From Lepidostoma basale (lineage: Eukaryota; Arthropoda; Insecta; Trichoptera; Lepidostomatidae): a stretch of 64,000 bases of DNA. The position numbers and the translations under genes are program-made. Below the pieces are notes generated by a model. It was not told the origin of the DNA and ran no database searches. It saw only the letters and a list, made by a program, of their open reading frames with translations. The stretch lies in assembly GCA_022606425.2 (NCBI GenBank), contig JAHDVF020000250.1:310001-374000 (forward strand), written 5' to 3'. Below are positions 43,110 to 54,014 of this stretch, in pieces. Numbering within the stretch: position 1 is the first letter of the stretch; every line of letters starts with the position of its first letter.

Positions 43110-43895
43110 GAATACCATTGTGAATTACTGCCATTTTAAGTATTATTATTTTCTTAGTTACGTGTTTGTTACACGTAAAGAAATGACCTAAATATTAAAA
43201 AGCTAAAATCATAGATTTCCAACCTAAACCTTTTTGCACCCCTAAAAGTTATCCCAAATATTTTAAATCACCTTGTTTAATTAAAAAATTTATCGCATAT
43301 ATTATATATTTGTAATTTAATCAGTAATAGTTTACTCATGAAAATAGTAATGTCAACGTATTTAATTATTATTTTAGAAATAGGTAACTCACGGCAGCCC
43401 CCTTTGACTACTTTAATTTACCTATAAAAATAAAAATTAATGTCATCTGAATGTAATGGAATCTTTCAGTTAAATTTTCATCCACTTCCCGAACTACCAA
43501 AATATGTGATTATTTGCACACGCGAAAAAAATGATAACAGTTCATACAATAACAAAAATTAACCAATGTTAAAGTTTAATTTGCTTTATTAGTACGTGAT
43601 GGGCGTGTTTTATGTCTTTTTTTACTATATTTTACCTGCTCACGACCTCACTGTGCCATCTCAACGCCCCCTTATTTTCTCTGGATATTCTACTGCCCCC
43701 CTGAAAGTCTCAAACGCCCACAAAGGGGCGTTATCGCCCACGTTAAGAACCTAAGACTTAAACCCTTCGTTTATTTCCCATTTAAGTCAACAATCCATTG
43801 TTATTAAACCTGTATTGCCTTAAACAAGTTCAGGTTCAGGTTCAACGTTTTGAAAACAATGTCTTTGATATTCACAGCTTCTTAAAAAAATTGTT
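43110..43895. other. No gene seen
   Basis: AT-rich; 43640-43750 has CTCAACGCCCCC and ACGCCCACAAAGGGGCG, words typical of hAT-like MITE interiors. Confidence 0.35.
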
Positions 43896-43904
43896 CGTTT
43901 AAAC

Positions 43905-44346
43905 CAGAGGTTCCCAAACTTTTTGTCCCATTGACCCCTTGCCGATTTCTTCTATTTTGTGTAGACCCCCTGCTTTCCTAAAATAGTTTTTTTTTTCAGG
44001 ACAAAAATAATCCGAAAGAAAAAAGCCGGAATTCTTTGTCGACCTTTTTTTTAGCTCATCGGGGAAAATTTGCCGGTCGAAACGTTTAGCGACCTATTTT
44101 TTTTAGCTCATTTAGGAAAATCGAATATTCGATCTTTGCTGAATGAGCTAAAAAAAAGGTCGCCAACGATTTCGATATTCGTTTTGCGTTTCAATATTCG
44201 GCTTCAATTTAGTTTCCATCCATCTCATGGTCCCCATTTACATCTCATGGACCCCAATTTTTTTTTACAATTATCGTAGACCCCTTGCAAGTTGTCGTAG
44301 ACCCCTGGGGGTCTACCACCACTTTGGGACCACTGGTCCATCACTG
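43905..44346. mobile_element. hAT-like MITE
   Basis: 442 bp. 8-bp target duplication GTTTAAAC/GTCTAAAC (43897-43904, 44347-44354; one mismatch). The left end CAGAGGTTCCCAAACTTTTT is a well-known hAT-type end; the right end is CTTTGGGACCACTGG...TCACTG. The inside holds repeated TTTTTTTTAGCTCAT and AAGGTCGCCAACG words. Confidence 0.85.
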
Positions 44347-44559
44347 GTCTAAACGAAATACACAATTAATACCAAACAACTAATAAAACAAATTCGGGAC
44401 GAAAACAGAATCACTTGTTGATAAAATCATATTAAAAAAATGAATACACGTTTTCACTTGTTTCGAATAACAAAAATTTGCAAATCGCAAAGCTTATTTC
44501 ATCACCGAGAAACCCTTTAACTAAAACATAATAAATCGAATCAACTCTGTTCGATAATA

Positions 44560-44670
44560 TAACGGAATTTCCGCCGGAAGTCGATTCTCAATAAGATGGC
44601 GTCCCATTTTCCACGTGAAGTCACTTCCGCTTTCCACAGAGCTCCGTGTACCCGCAGGCGGAATATTTTC
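44560..44670. promoter_or_regulatory. Cluster of promoter-type motifs
   Basis: Within about 100 bp: CCGGAAGT and CACTTCCG (ETS-type), AAGATGGCG (YY1-type) and CACGTG (E-box). No gene is seen next to it. Confidence 0.3.
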
Positions 44671-44789
44671 ATTACATTGGAATAACACTATTTTAAGGCC
44701 ATTTTCTTTGTCGTAGACTAATGAAAAAACGTGAAATTATTTATTTGAATATGCAAATAAAAATTCACGCAATTAATATTTGATTGACT

Positions 44790-45110
44790 TGATCATGGCA
44801 CGTTTTCTTAGCCTTCCTCCAGTTTACATATACCTTCTGCACCATTCTGTTTTTATTCATTCTTTCCTCTTAACGACCATTCATCCTAACGACCTTTCAT
44901 TATTTTGTTGATAACACTTTCATTTGCACCGATTTCACGACTTGACACTAAATCATATAAAAAGATTTACCACACTTTCTTCTTAGAGATCTCATTTCTA
45001 CTGCATTTATTCTACTTTCATCCTTCTTTTGCCAGTTCCATACATAAGGGTTGGCACAAGAACAACATTGTGCACTGCCATCTTCGATTTTTTGGATAGG
45101 CTTTTGTTCC
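44790..45110 (-). pseudogene. LINE (TTAG)n family fragment
   Basis: Minus-strand similarity to 8340-8650 (CCAACCCTTATGTATGGAACTGG on minus, with deletions). Confidence 0.65.
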
Positions 45111-45114
45111 TAAA

Positions 45115-46015
45115 TAAGTAAAAATAAACGTTTATTGATGGAGATGTTACATTATTTGTAAAACGTAATTAAAAATTACATGAAAAATATAATTAATACA
45201 AATGAAAACGTCAGTTTTCTAGAAGTTTTATTATATTTTGTGGGAATAAGTATTTTATATTACACACTGAACTCAGACATGTTCTGGTTACAAGTAACCT
45301 TTATCAATGTATACAATTTTAACAATCAAATAAAACAGAGCGGTCAATAAATGACCGAACTGTTTTCAGTAAAAATAAAAAGTGTTGTAATACAAATTAG
45401 ATTACGAGTATATTTATTCAAATATGAATCCACCACACAAAATAAAGGCGAATATAAAAGAGATAGTTTGATATATATTTATTTTGAGTATTTTTGAGTA
45501 AAAGCGCATTAAAAACGGGCAATTCAATTTCTAAAAGTATGCGTGTTCAGTTTTGTCGTGATTTGCAAAAAAATCTACAATTCTTTGGCATGAAACAAGC
45601 AAATTTTTGTAATCTCCCAAATGGATGGCGGAGTTAGGCGCGGGCGGGAACTGGGTCACATTTAGGCGGGAAGTTTGGCCGGGGGAAGAAGAATTGGAAA
45701 GATGGAGGTAGAAAAACATGTAGATGCTGGGAATGTTCTTAAAAGAGGCAACAATACAACATAAATCATCGTAATAAGCCCTTAAGAGACCGTTCTCATT
45801 TTGTTATTTGGAAATATGCGCCCGGACGCTTTACCTCCGAGAAATACACCGAGTTCTTATTTTCAATTTGAATTTGGAATATACGATCGGTAATTGTTAT
45901 TGAATTATATTATCAAATAAAACAACGCATAAACAAAAACAAAAACATATCAAATCAGAACACTTGACCAAAATATAATGATTTATCTGTGTAGGAAAAT
46001 AAGTTAATAAATAAA
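45115..46015. other. No gene seen
   Basis: Short family alpha words at 45190-45260 (AAACGTCAGTTTTCTAGAAG). 45590-45720 is a GC-richer unique patch (GAGTTAGGCGCGGGCGGGAA). No gene motif. Confidence 0.4.
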
Positions 46016-46019
46016 TTAA

Positions 46020-46450
46020 ACAACAATATTTATTGTTCCTTGAACAATGATGCAAAACTCCATATTAAATATTTTATAAGAATGAAAATCTCAGAAGAAG
46101 TTTTATTATTATTATTATGATTTTTTTTACGTATACAACAGGTCACTTTAACCCAATTACTGTATACAATTTGTTTTTAAGCTGATCTATTGATTCTCGT
46201 GACATGTAATAGGTAGCTAATCTATCGCCATTTTATTGTCACAAGAATTCTACACCAGACTAAAGGCAGTGTGACAATCACACTGACATCGCCGAGAATC
46301 GAACCCGGAACCATCGGTATGGCAGTCAGAGCTCTTATCACTCTGCCACGAAGGTAACATTTGATAATGCCTTAGAAGGGCGAAACATGTCATTCCCATA
46401 AAATATAATAAAACTTCTAGAAAACTGACGATTTCATTCGTATTAATTAA
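46020..46450. mobile_element. Foldback family alpha, split by a SINE
   Basis: Left arm 46040-46118 (GCAAAACTCCATATTAAAT), right arm 46356-46450 (ATTTGATAATGCCTTAGAAG, GCGAAACATGTCATTCCC). Flanks AAACAACAATATT and AAACAAAAATATG look like a diverged target duplication. Confidence 0.7.
46119..46355 (-). mobile_element. tRNA-derived SINE, alternative tail
   Basis: Head on minus: TGGCAGAGTGATAAGAGC, GGTTCGATTCTCGGCG. Body CTTGTGACAATAAAATGGCG. Tail GTATACAGTAATTGGG, TGACCTGTTGTATACGT, A-run. It has the same head and body as 20473-20717 but a different 3' end. Confidence 0.85.
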
Positions 46451-46987
46451 ACAAAAATATGAATTTTTAAAAGGTCATAATCGTATAAGAACATAGGAAG
46501 ATGGATGCTTGTAAGACCCCCTAAGAGATGGAAAGACAGCTGGGAATCCATATCGCAAAAGGCAGCAAAGCGGTATCCAATCAGTTTAAGAAGAAGAAGA
46601 CGACATAAGAACGAAAGAAGAACGATTCAGTAGATAAACAGAAAGTTTTTATTATACGAGTATACGTTTAAAACTTACTCCCCAAACAACACACCCTATC
46701 CCGGGGGGGTAAATATAAATAATAGATCCATCTAAAGCTGTATATTTACATATCTCTTTATATTATTTTACACGTACACATCGTTATCCGGGATTTTACA
46801 TATTTCCTAAACTATTTACTTAGTTTTCTTACTTAAATTTAGATTATTAAAATATTTTATACATTGAAAAAACACATTTTTTTCCAAAATAAGCAAACAG
46901 TTATGTTTGCTAGAAACATGTTTATTTACATGTCTGTGTTTGCTAACAAGATATTTTCGCGGAGGGATAGAAAGAGAGACTTCAGTT

Positions 46988-47040
46988 GACCTGAGGATGT
47001 AGGTATCCTCCGAAACAAGTCGTGTATTTTACTATTTTGT
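46988..47040 (+). ncRNA. Hammerhead-like motif (candidate)
   Basis: CTGAGGA (46991-46997), a hairpin GAGGAT/ATCCTC, CGAAAC (GAAAC 47012-47016), AA, GTC (47019-47021). The hairpin uses core bases, so activity is uncertain. Confidence 0.3.
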
Positions 47041-47239
47041 GGATAAAACAAAGTTAATTTCAATTTCCTAAGTATATTACATCCACGGAGTTAATACCTT
47101 AGCGTTCAATAATTTATTTTTAATTATTTCAATTATAAAATGAAAATTATCACAGTTAAAATGACGGATGACGATTAAAATAATCTGTAATTCAAATGAC
47201 GTAATTAATACCAATTAAAAATAATAATAAAAAACCGAA

Positions 47240-47790
47240 GACGAGGTAATTAATACAAATTAAAACGTCTGTTTTCTAGAAGTTTTATTATAATTTATGG
47301 GAATGACGTGTTTCGCCTTCCTAATGTGGTCCTATAATATTAGGAATTTCCTGGAAAGACCACATCACGAATGAGGAAGTTCTTCAAGGAATCGAAGGAG
47401 GAAGGCACCTGCTCAGGACCTTGTCCGAAAGGCGTGCAAGATGGATCGGCCATGTAATACGTCAAGAAGGTCTCTTGCTTGCCATAATGGAGGATATGAC
47501 CGAGGGGACAAACTCTAGGGGACGCCCACGCGGAGAGTGCCTGGAGGACCTGTTGGTGGACGTGCACTGCTCATCATATGCAGGTTTCAAAAGAGCCGCA
47601 CAAGACAGAATGGAAGAGAATAATAGAGGAAATTGCTGCAAACCAATCCCAGGATTGAAACCAGAGAAGAAGAAGACATTATCAAATGCCATTTTTCACA
47701 TTTGATAATGCCTTAGAAAGGCGAAATATGTCATTCACATAAAGTTTTATAAAACTTCTAAAAGAATAATTCGTATTAATTGTTTAAGAA
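47240..47790. mobile_element. Foldback family alpha, split by a LINE piece
   Basis: Left arm 47240-47325 (AAACGTCTGTTTTCTAGAAG, GACGTGTTTCGCC), right arm 47675-47790 (ATTTGATAATGCCTTAG, GCGAAATATGTCATTC). Confidence 0.7.
47335..47680 (+). pseudogene. LINE C-terminal fragment
   Basis: Reads SWKDHITNEEVLQGIEGGRH, LLRTLSERRARWIGHVIRQE, GTNSRGRPRGECLEDLL, FKRAAQDRMEENN, ending AGAAGAAGAAG. An RTE/LINE protein end without RT, inserted in the alpha foldback. Confidence 0.75.
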
Positions 47791-48276
47791 ACAATAAAGA
47801 ATGTAGTATTGAAAATGTTTTCCATGAAGGGGAAATCGCCTTATGCAATACGAGTATATATAATACTTGGATACGTTCGCATTATATCGTATACGGTTTG
47901 AGAAGATATTCAAATCAAAATATTTATTCTAGGTCATTGAAAATGATGCGTGTTGTGAAGTTTGTGTTAGTCTTCCTTCGCGAAAAACATCAAAGGGGTC
48001 CCGGGTAAGACCCGCCCTTTCCCCGACATAAATTTACTTTATACGTTCGGGAGGAAATATTGGAAATTTAAGTACCGCACCATTTCGTATTTCAGATCTC
48101 GATATATCCAATTTGCTGCGGTGTGGAGATAACAACCTCCTATTTACGATTGTACCCGGTCACACATATTTATTTATTCTTCGGTCATGTCTATTTCTTT
48201 CATAAAGCGATCGTTTCCCCTTCGGAGCCGGGGCGGACGGTATTATAATACAGGCCGGGTGGTTTATGGCCCGAAC

Positions 48277-49470
48277 GGTGCACTACGTACATATTACAAT
48301 ATTACGTATAGCAAGTAAAATAACAACACGTATCAAGCTTAACCCTCACCACTAGTAATGTGCTTGGGTTTGTAAAACTAGGAAGGTGCAATGGCTTTAA
48401 AACATATGGGGCTTTCAAGAAGGTTTTTTTGTTTTCGAATTGACGACGGCTTAACGGTGCACTACGTACATATTACAATATACGAACAACACTTATCAAG
48501 TTTAAACCTCACCACTAGTAATGTGCTTGGGTTTGTAAAACTAAGATGGTGCAATGGCTCTGAGACATGTGGGACTTTCAAGAAGGATTCATCTGTTTTT
48601 TTTTAATTGACGACGGATTAACGATGCACTACGTACATATTATAATATACGAACAACACACATCAAGTTTAAACCTCACCACTAGTTATATACTTGGGTT
48701 TGTAAAACTAGGAAGGTCCAATGGCTTTATGACATATGGGACTTTTAAGAAGGTTTTTTTCGAATTGACGACGGCTTAACGGTGCACTACGTACATACAA
48801 CACATACGTATTACAATATACGAACAACACATATCAAGTTTAACCCTCACCACTAGTAATGTGCTTGGGTTTGTAAAACTAGGATGGTGCAATGGCTCTA
48901 AGACATATGGGACTTTCAAGAAGGAATTTTTCCGATAATCAAATGATTTTACTGAAATCTCTTGATGGAAGTTCATTTTAAATAATAATTAAATAAAACG
49001 ATGTTTTTTAACTACTTCCACTTTTGTCTTTATTTAGACAGCGACCGGTTTCGCCAGGCTCGCTGGCATCGACAGACTGGTAACACTATTGTAAACTTAG
49101 TCCTTTATATACATACAGATCATTAAAATGATTCTATAAATAATAATTTAAAATTTATGTAAATACTGAATTTAATAGTTAAATTCAGAAAAATTTTACA
49201 TAAATATTTGAAGATTATTTTTGTATAGAATCATGTTTACCACCCCTGATCTGTATGTATATAAAGGACTAAGTTTACAATAGTGTTACCAGTCTGTCGA
49301 TGCCAGCGAGCCTGGCGAAACCGGTCGCTGTCTAAATAAAGACAAAAGTGAAAGTAGTTAAAAAACATCGTTTTAGGAATTTTTCCGTTTTTTTTTCGAA
49401 TTGACGACGGGTTAACGGTGCACTACGTACTCGTAGATATTACAATATACGAACAACACATATCAATTTA
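48277..49470 (+). repeat. Tandem array, 158-179-bp units, interrupted
   Basis: Unit starts (GGTGCACTACGTACATATTA or close) are at 48277, 48456, 48623 and 48781, and a fifth follows the insertion at about 49418. Shared words: CCTCACCACTAGTAATGTGC, TTGGGTTTGTAAAACTAGG, GACTTTCAAGAAGG, GAATTGACGACGG. The interruption is the foldback at 48935-49374. Confidence 0.9.
48935..49374. mobile_element. Foldback family beta, complete, 13-bp TSD
   Basis: 440 bp between two copies of AGGAATTTTTCCG (48922-48934, 49375-49387). Long inverted arms: GCGACCGGTTTCGCCAGGC with complement, GTAACACTATTGTAAACTTA with complement, and a TATA-like TATATAAAGG. Each arm reads, outward, GATGCCAGC-GAGC-CTGGC, GAAAC, CG, GTC. 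Confidence 0.9.
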
Positions 49471-49520
49471 TTGTTTCTAAAACAATGATGTAAAACTCCA
49501 TATTTAATATTTAATAGATG
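49465..49520 (-). mobile_element. Foldback family alpha end fragment
   Basis: ATTGTTTCTAAAACAATGATG and AAAACTCCATATTTAATA. Confidence 0.6.
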
Positions 49521-49734
49521 AGTTGTACGGCCATAGAAAGTAAAAAGTGAGCCTTGATTTGTCAAGATTGGCTTACCATAAGACCAAAATCTGGTAAGAT
49601 TTTTTAATTGTCACAACAATACTTATTTAAATTTAAAAACTTCATTTGTTTTTATTTCTTTTTGTATTTTAATTTGTTTATGCAAATGATCACAGCTATT
49701 CAATAACAATATAATAATACACTTGTAAAAAAAA

Positions 49735-49850
49735 TGATATTCCTTATAAACACCAACCGGTTTCGCCCCTGCCGGAGCTTCGTTGAAAACCGGTTGGTGT
49801 TTATAACAAATAAAGTGGCTTATTTACAATTTTTCCAAATGTATTATTTA
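49735..49850. repeat. Small foldback with CCGGTTTCG core
   Basis: CACCAACCGGTTTCGCCCCTG and inverted AACCGGTTGGTG. Minus strand reads GAAGCTCC-GGCA-GGGGC, GAAAC, CG, GTT. Confidence 0.6.
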
Positions 49851-49854
49851 ATAA

Positions 49855-51100
49855 TGTCACACCACAAATTGCTTCATACGAAAATATAATAATCGCAAAC
49901 GCCCATTTACTTAATATAAAGTAATTATTATTTCAAATTATTCAGTTAAAAATAATCGTGTACTTAAATACGTAATTTCAAACTATAAAAATTACCTCAA
50001 AATCTTACTAGTTCATATCGCTTAAGACGGGTAAATCTGGTGTTTAAAGCGAAATTTAAAACAATGCAAATTTCCTTTAGTAAGCTCCGAGCTAAGCTGA
50101 GTCCTCACTATCGTGTTGCCATCTCCCGGCGGGATTCATAATTACTAGAAAGGATATAGGATACAGGATACGGGCAATGGTTTCCCAGGTTTTTCCTAAC
50201 AAAGCCTTTAAGGGGACAAACGCGCCTGACCTACATAACTCGGGTCCTTTTTACTACGGTAATTCCCACCCCCTGGACGACGGCACAATGGTGGTATCAG
50301 AGACAAAAGTCTCCAAATCTGGCCTGCACCGTTGAAAGGAACAAATATGAATGTATGTAATAACGTGTTGAATAAAATCATGTTACAAAACATTTCAGAA
50401 ACAACAAACATATTTAACCCTCCCTTCCCTGTGATGGGTATCTTCTACACGTTGCTTCTAATAACCATCAATATCTCTATACATTTAATAAATACAAGGT
50501 TAAGATTTTAGGTATTCCTCCATAATACATTTACGCATTGATTAAAAAAATAATATTAATAATAATCAGAATTCATCGGGTACATCGGAAACAAAATTCG
50601 TAGCGCTGAATACGCGACACTATATTCGCATCTCACTCTTGCATATGTTCTACCTCAATGTTCTCACTCTCGCCGTCCCGCCGGCGCCGGCGGCAGTCGA
50701 TTTCGGGCTTGCAACCAAAGCGGGTCTATGCCCGTTCGTGAGCGTTGCCAGATGGTTTTTTTAATGTTTTTAGCAATCAAATCTCTATTATTATATCTTT
50801 TGACTTCAATTATAATTATATAAGGGGATTAGTTATGAATGTTTTTATTTTTCCGATTAAAAATCGCTAATTTTTCAATGCGTACTGACAACCCTACACA
50901 GAAACGCACGTTTTTATTTTAGCACCGTAAGGGAAAGGTTAATAAGCTAACTAGAAAACTGTTCATATTTTGTGCATTTATTTTCAAAGTTTTTTTTGTC
51001 TATAGCAATTTTTTTGCAGCAAGTCTAACATCTTTGCTGGGTATTAAGATGCCACTTAATGTGGGAGTTTCTCGTTACTTTTCACTTATATGTATAATTA
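49855..51100. other. No gene seen; mixed composition
   Basis: About 1.2 kb with no repeat copies recognised. GC-rich words occur at 50670-50740 (CCGCCGGCGCCGGCGGCAG). A 67-codon minus frame at 50208 has no motif. Confidence 0.4.
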
Positions 51101-51104
51101 TCTT

Positions 51105-51430
51105 TATCATTATTTTGTTGAGATGAAGACACTGAAGACGATCGCAGGCAAGACACTGAGAGATCGCGTGAGGAACACCAGAATAAGATAAATATGTGAG
51201 GTTGAGGATATTATAATATGGAGCAAACAGCAAAAAAAGGACTGGTACGGTCATGTTCAAAGAATGGACACCATCAGACTCTCTTATATTTCACTACATA
51301 ATCAGCCTCATGGGTCTCGTTTTCGTGGAAGACCTGCTAAAATATGGAAGGACAGCTGGTAGACTCCCATAGGAGGAGCAACACTATGGATAACAGACCA
51401 CATAGGTCTACAACAAGGAAGAATAAGAAT
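51105..51430 (+). pseudogene. RTE-like LINE 3' end (GAA-tail family)
   Basis: GAAGACACTGAAGACGATCG, AGATCGCGTGAGGAACACC, AGAATGGACACCATCAG, ending CAAGGAAGAATAAGAA. Same family as 5204-5640. Confidence 0.75.
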
Positions 51431-51439
51431 TATTTTGTT

Positions 51440-51790
51440 GAATCACTATATACATTTATTGTTTCTTGAACAATGATGTAAAACTCCATTTTAAATAATT
51501 AATACGAATGAAAACGTCAGTTTTCTAGAAGTTTTATTATATTTTAAGGGAATGACATGTTTCACCCTTCTAAGGCATTATCAAATGTGACGAAACTTCA
51601 ACCCGTTGCAGTTTATATAAACTAATAAATGGAGCAGAATATGGTAATTAACGAAAATTGATGTGACTTTATACATTTTTAACAAATTATTATTTGGGTA
51701 GGTCCAGAAATATTGCAAAGTGTTTCTTGGAACTCGTTAAGAAATGTGTAAGATTCAATGATGTCAATACAACAAATTTTTAAATAAATA
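51440..51790 (-). mobile_element. Foldback family alpha, single long arm
   Basis: Runs from ATTGTTTCTTGAACAATGATG through GAAAACGTCAGTTTTCTAG, CATGTTTCACCC, a TATA-like box and TTGGGTAGGTCCAGAAATATT. Same unit as 31000-31185, opposite strand. Confidence 0.75.
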
Positions 51791-51924
51791 AAACCTTAAA
51801 TATGAACTAAAATTTTCAAATATGATATCGAATTACGCTCCTCTCATATTGTTAGAGGCACAATTCTGGATATAATACAAAACAAAAGAGTTAATAAAAA
51901 ATACGTAAACGCAAAAATATATAG

Positions 51925-52085
51925 TAAACGTATAAGATGGACAGACGATGTACTCGTAGTCACAATAGTTGGTAAATTTGTGTGAGAATACCGAGCGACA
52001 GTAGGGAGTTGAAACGTTTGGAAGAGACTTTTATCCAGCAGTGAATAGTTCAGAGCTAAGGAAGAAAAAGAAGAGACATATTTTT
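51925..52085 (+). pseudogene. LINE 3' end remnant with GAA tail
   Basis: ATAAGATGGACAGACGATG, GAGACTTTTATCCAGCAG, GGAAGAAAAAGAAGAG; parallel to 40440-40640 but more decayed. Confidence 0.6.
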
Positions 52086-52089
52086 TGCG

Positions 52090-53190
52090 CTTACGTAAAT
52101 TAAATATATAAAGTAGCATTCGATTCAATACTTAGTTCCAAAATCATTTTAAAAATCCTACCTTATAAACAGCGTTGAACATCGCCTGACCGTGCCTTGC
52201 ATTAACAAAATGAATGCTGTGCTTACCTGAAACAAAAAAAAATTATATTAAAGAAAGAATACAATGAAAAATTAGAAGCGGAATGAAACAGTTATTTCTA
52301 ATAATGTTTTATTAGCGGTTCACACACGGACACTTATTGCATGACGAAAATATCACGGGAATGCTTGACAGGATATTGCAATATACCATTCTGAATTTTT
52401 ATTAACATGAGTAATCTGCAGAATAAAATTAATTGTATCATATATTCATTAAAAATATTAAAATATTTTTTTTATTCCAGGGAGTACAAAATAATTTTCG
52501 TGTCAAATTGGCTTTATAAATATTTAAAAATTTTGACAGATAACATCTGTCAAAACTGACCATATTTGTAAACAATTTTATAATATTTTAAATATTTATA
52601 TAATATCTATGCTGGTTAGATTGAAACATGTTTGATATTTAACTGTAATTTTTTTAATAAATGTGAGTGTTATATACAAAGTACACATAAAAAAATAAAC
52701 ATTAAACATCTCCAACACAAAGTTATGGCGAACATGGAAGAAATATTATTGTTTATTATTATTAAATAATTTGACTATGTTGTAAATTTCTTAAGATTCC
52801 GACACCGAGGAAGGAATCTACTACATGTTTCCTCTGAATAGTTCAACAATATTTCATATATTTTTTCTGAATTAAACTGTTTTATTTACTATTTCTTGAA
52901 AAAATGTAATATTAATAAAACACACATACGAGTATTCTTTACGATTATATTAAAACGTTTACTATCAATTATATATGAAAGCAAATTTACATTGTCTGAT
53001 TGTTTTGTGATAATATATAGTAGTGACAAGTTTCATCTTGCAAGGGCATTAAAAATAGTATTTTTATCCGTCAATTAAAAATTATACATATTGATATCCA
53101 TTCAATTCTTGCCTTATTTGATATTGCCTTGCTAGGCAAAAAACGAAATATAACTTCAAATTATGTATATAATAAACCTTGTGGTTTTCA
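52090..53190. other. AT-rich, no gene
   Basis: 52700-52750 repeats the CACAAAGTTATGGCGAACAT words of 6268-6290. Nothing else is recognised. Confidence 0.4.
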
Positions 53191-53194
53191 CGTA

Positions 53195-53415
53195 ACCAGA
53201 TGTTCGGACGATAAATGGACAAAAAGACTGTTGACTTGGAGACCATGGACAGCAAAGAGAAGTGCAGGGCGACCGTAACTACAGTGGAAGGATGACCTGA
53301 ACCGACACGTCGGCATAACCTGGATATAGTCTGCACAAGACAGAGTGACGTGGGAGCATATGGAGGAGACCTTTGTCCAGGAGTGGACGGTAATAGGCTG
53401 AAGAAAAATGGGGTC
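53195..53415 (+). pseudogene. RTE-like LINE 3' end
   Basis: Close to 4395-4600: GACTTGGAGACCATGGACAG, GAGAAGTGCAGGGCGACCG, GACACGTCGGCATAACCTGG, TTTGTCCAGGAGTGGACGG. It abuts an oppositely oriented LINE at about 53418. Confidence 0.75.
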
Positions 53416-53419
53416 TTTA

Positions 53420-53914
53420 GGCGTCTTCTTCTTTTTCTTCTCCTTATAGACCTTTGGTCTGTTCTTGAAATCAGGCTGGGCTCTCTTGGGAGGTTAACTC
53501 CCAACTATCTCTCCATCTCTTCGGCGGTCTTTCGGGGGGACGGCAACCGGCAGGAATCTGATACGCCACAGCGTGTGGGATTCTGGTGGGATCCATCCTC
53601 TGCACGTGCGCATTCCAGTATCTTTTGCGTTGTCTGCCCTATCTCACGACATCTCCCATCTTGCAGATCTCGCGGAAAGCCGTATTCCTCACCCTATCTC
53701 GAATAGTCCTTCCTGCTATCATCCTCAGCGTCCTCATCTCTGCCACCTGTACCTTAGCATTCGTTCTTGTGGTATTCGCTCTGGTCTCAATGGTATATGT
53801 CAGTATAGGCCTTACGCAGGTTTTGTATATTCTGACCTTACTGTCAGTTCTCAAATACTTGTTGACTTGTCCTATTATTTCACTGACAAGATCATTTTGA
53901 CTAAGCAGATCCAC
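53420..53914 (-). pseudogene. RTE-like LINE C-terminal piece
   Basis: Minus frame 53639-53914 (91 codons): LVSEIIGQVNKYLRTDSKVR, IYKTCVRPILTYTIETRAN, VAEMRTLRMIAGRTIRDRVR. The rest to 53420 is the 3' end, finishing in GAAGAAG-type tail (TTCTTCTTTTTCTTC on plus). Related to 795-1560 but a different copy. Confidence 0.8.
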
Positions 53915-54014
53915 TCCCAGATAGCTAAACTTTGCAACCTGGGTTCTTTTGAGAATTTCATGGTATTTAGGCGATTGAAGGAATCTTATTTCGAAGAAGC
54001 AAAGAAATGATATA

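Noticed and set aside
48391..48779. Two 70-codon frames with repeated words
   Set aside because: They arise from the tandem array and shift with its unit length.
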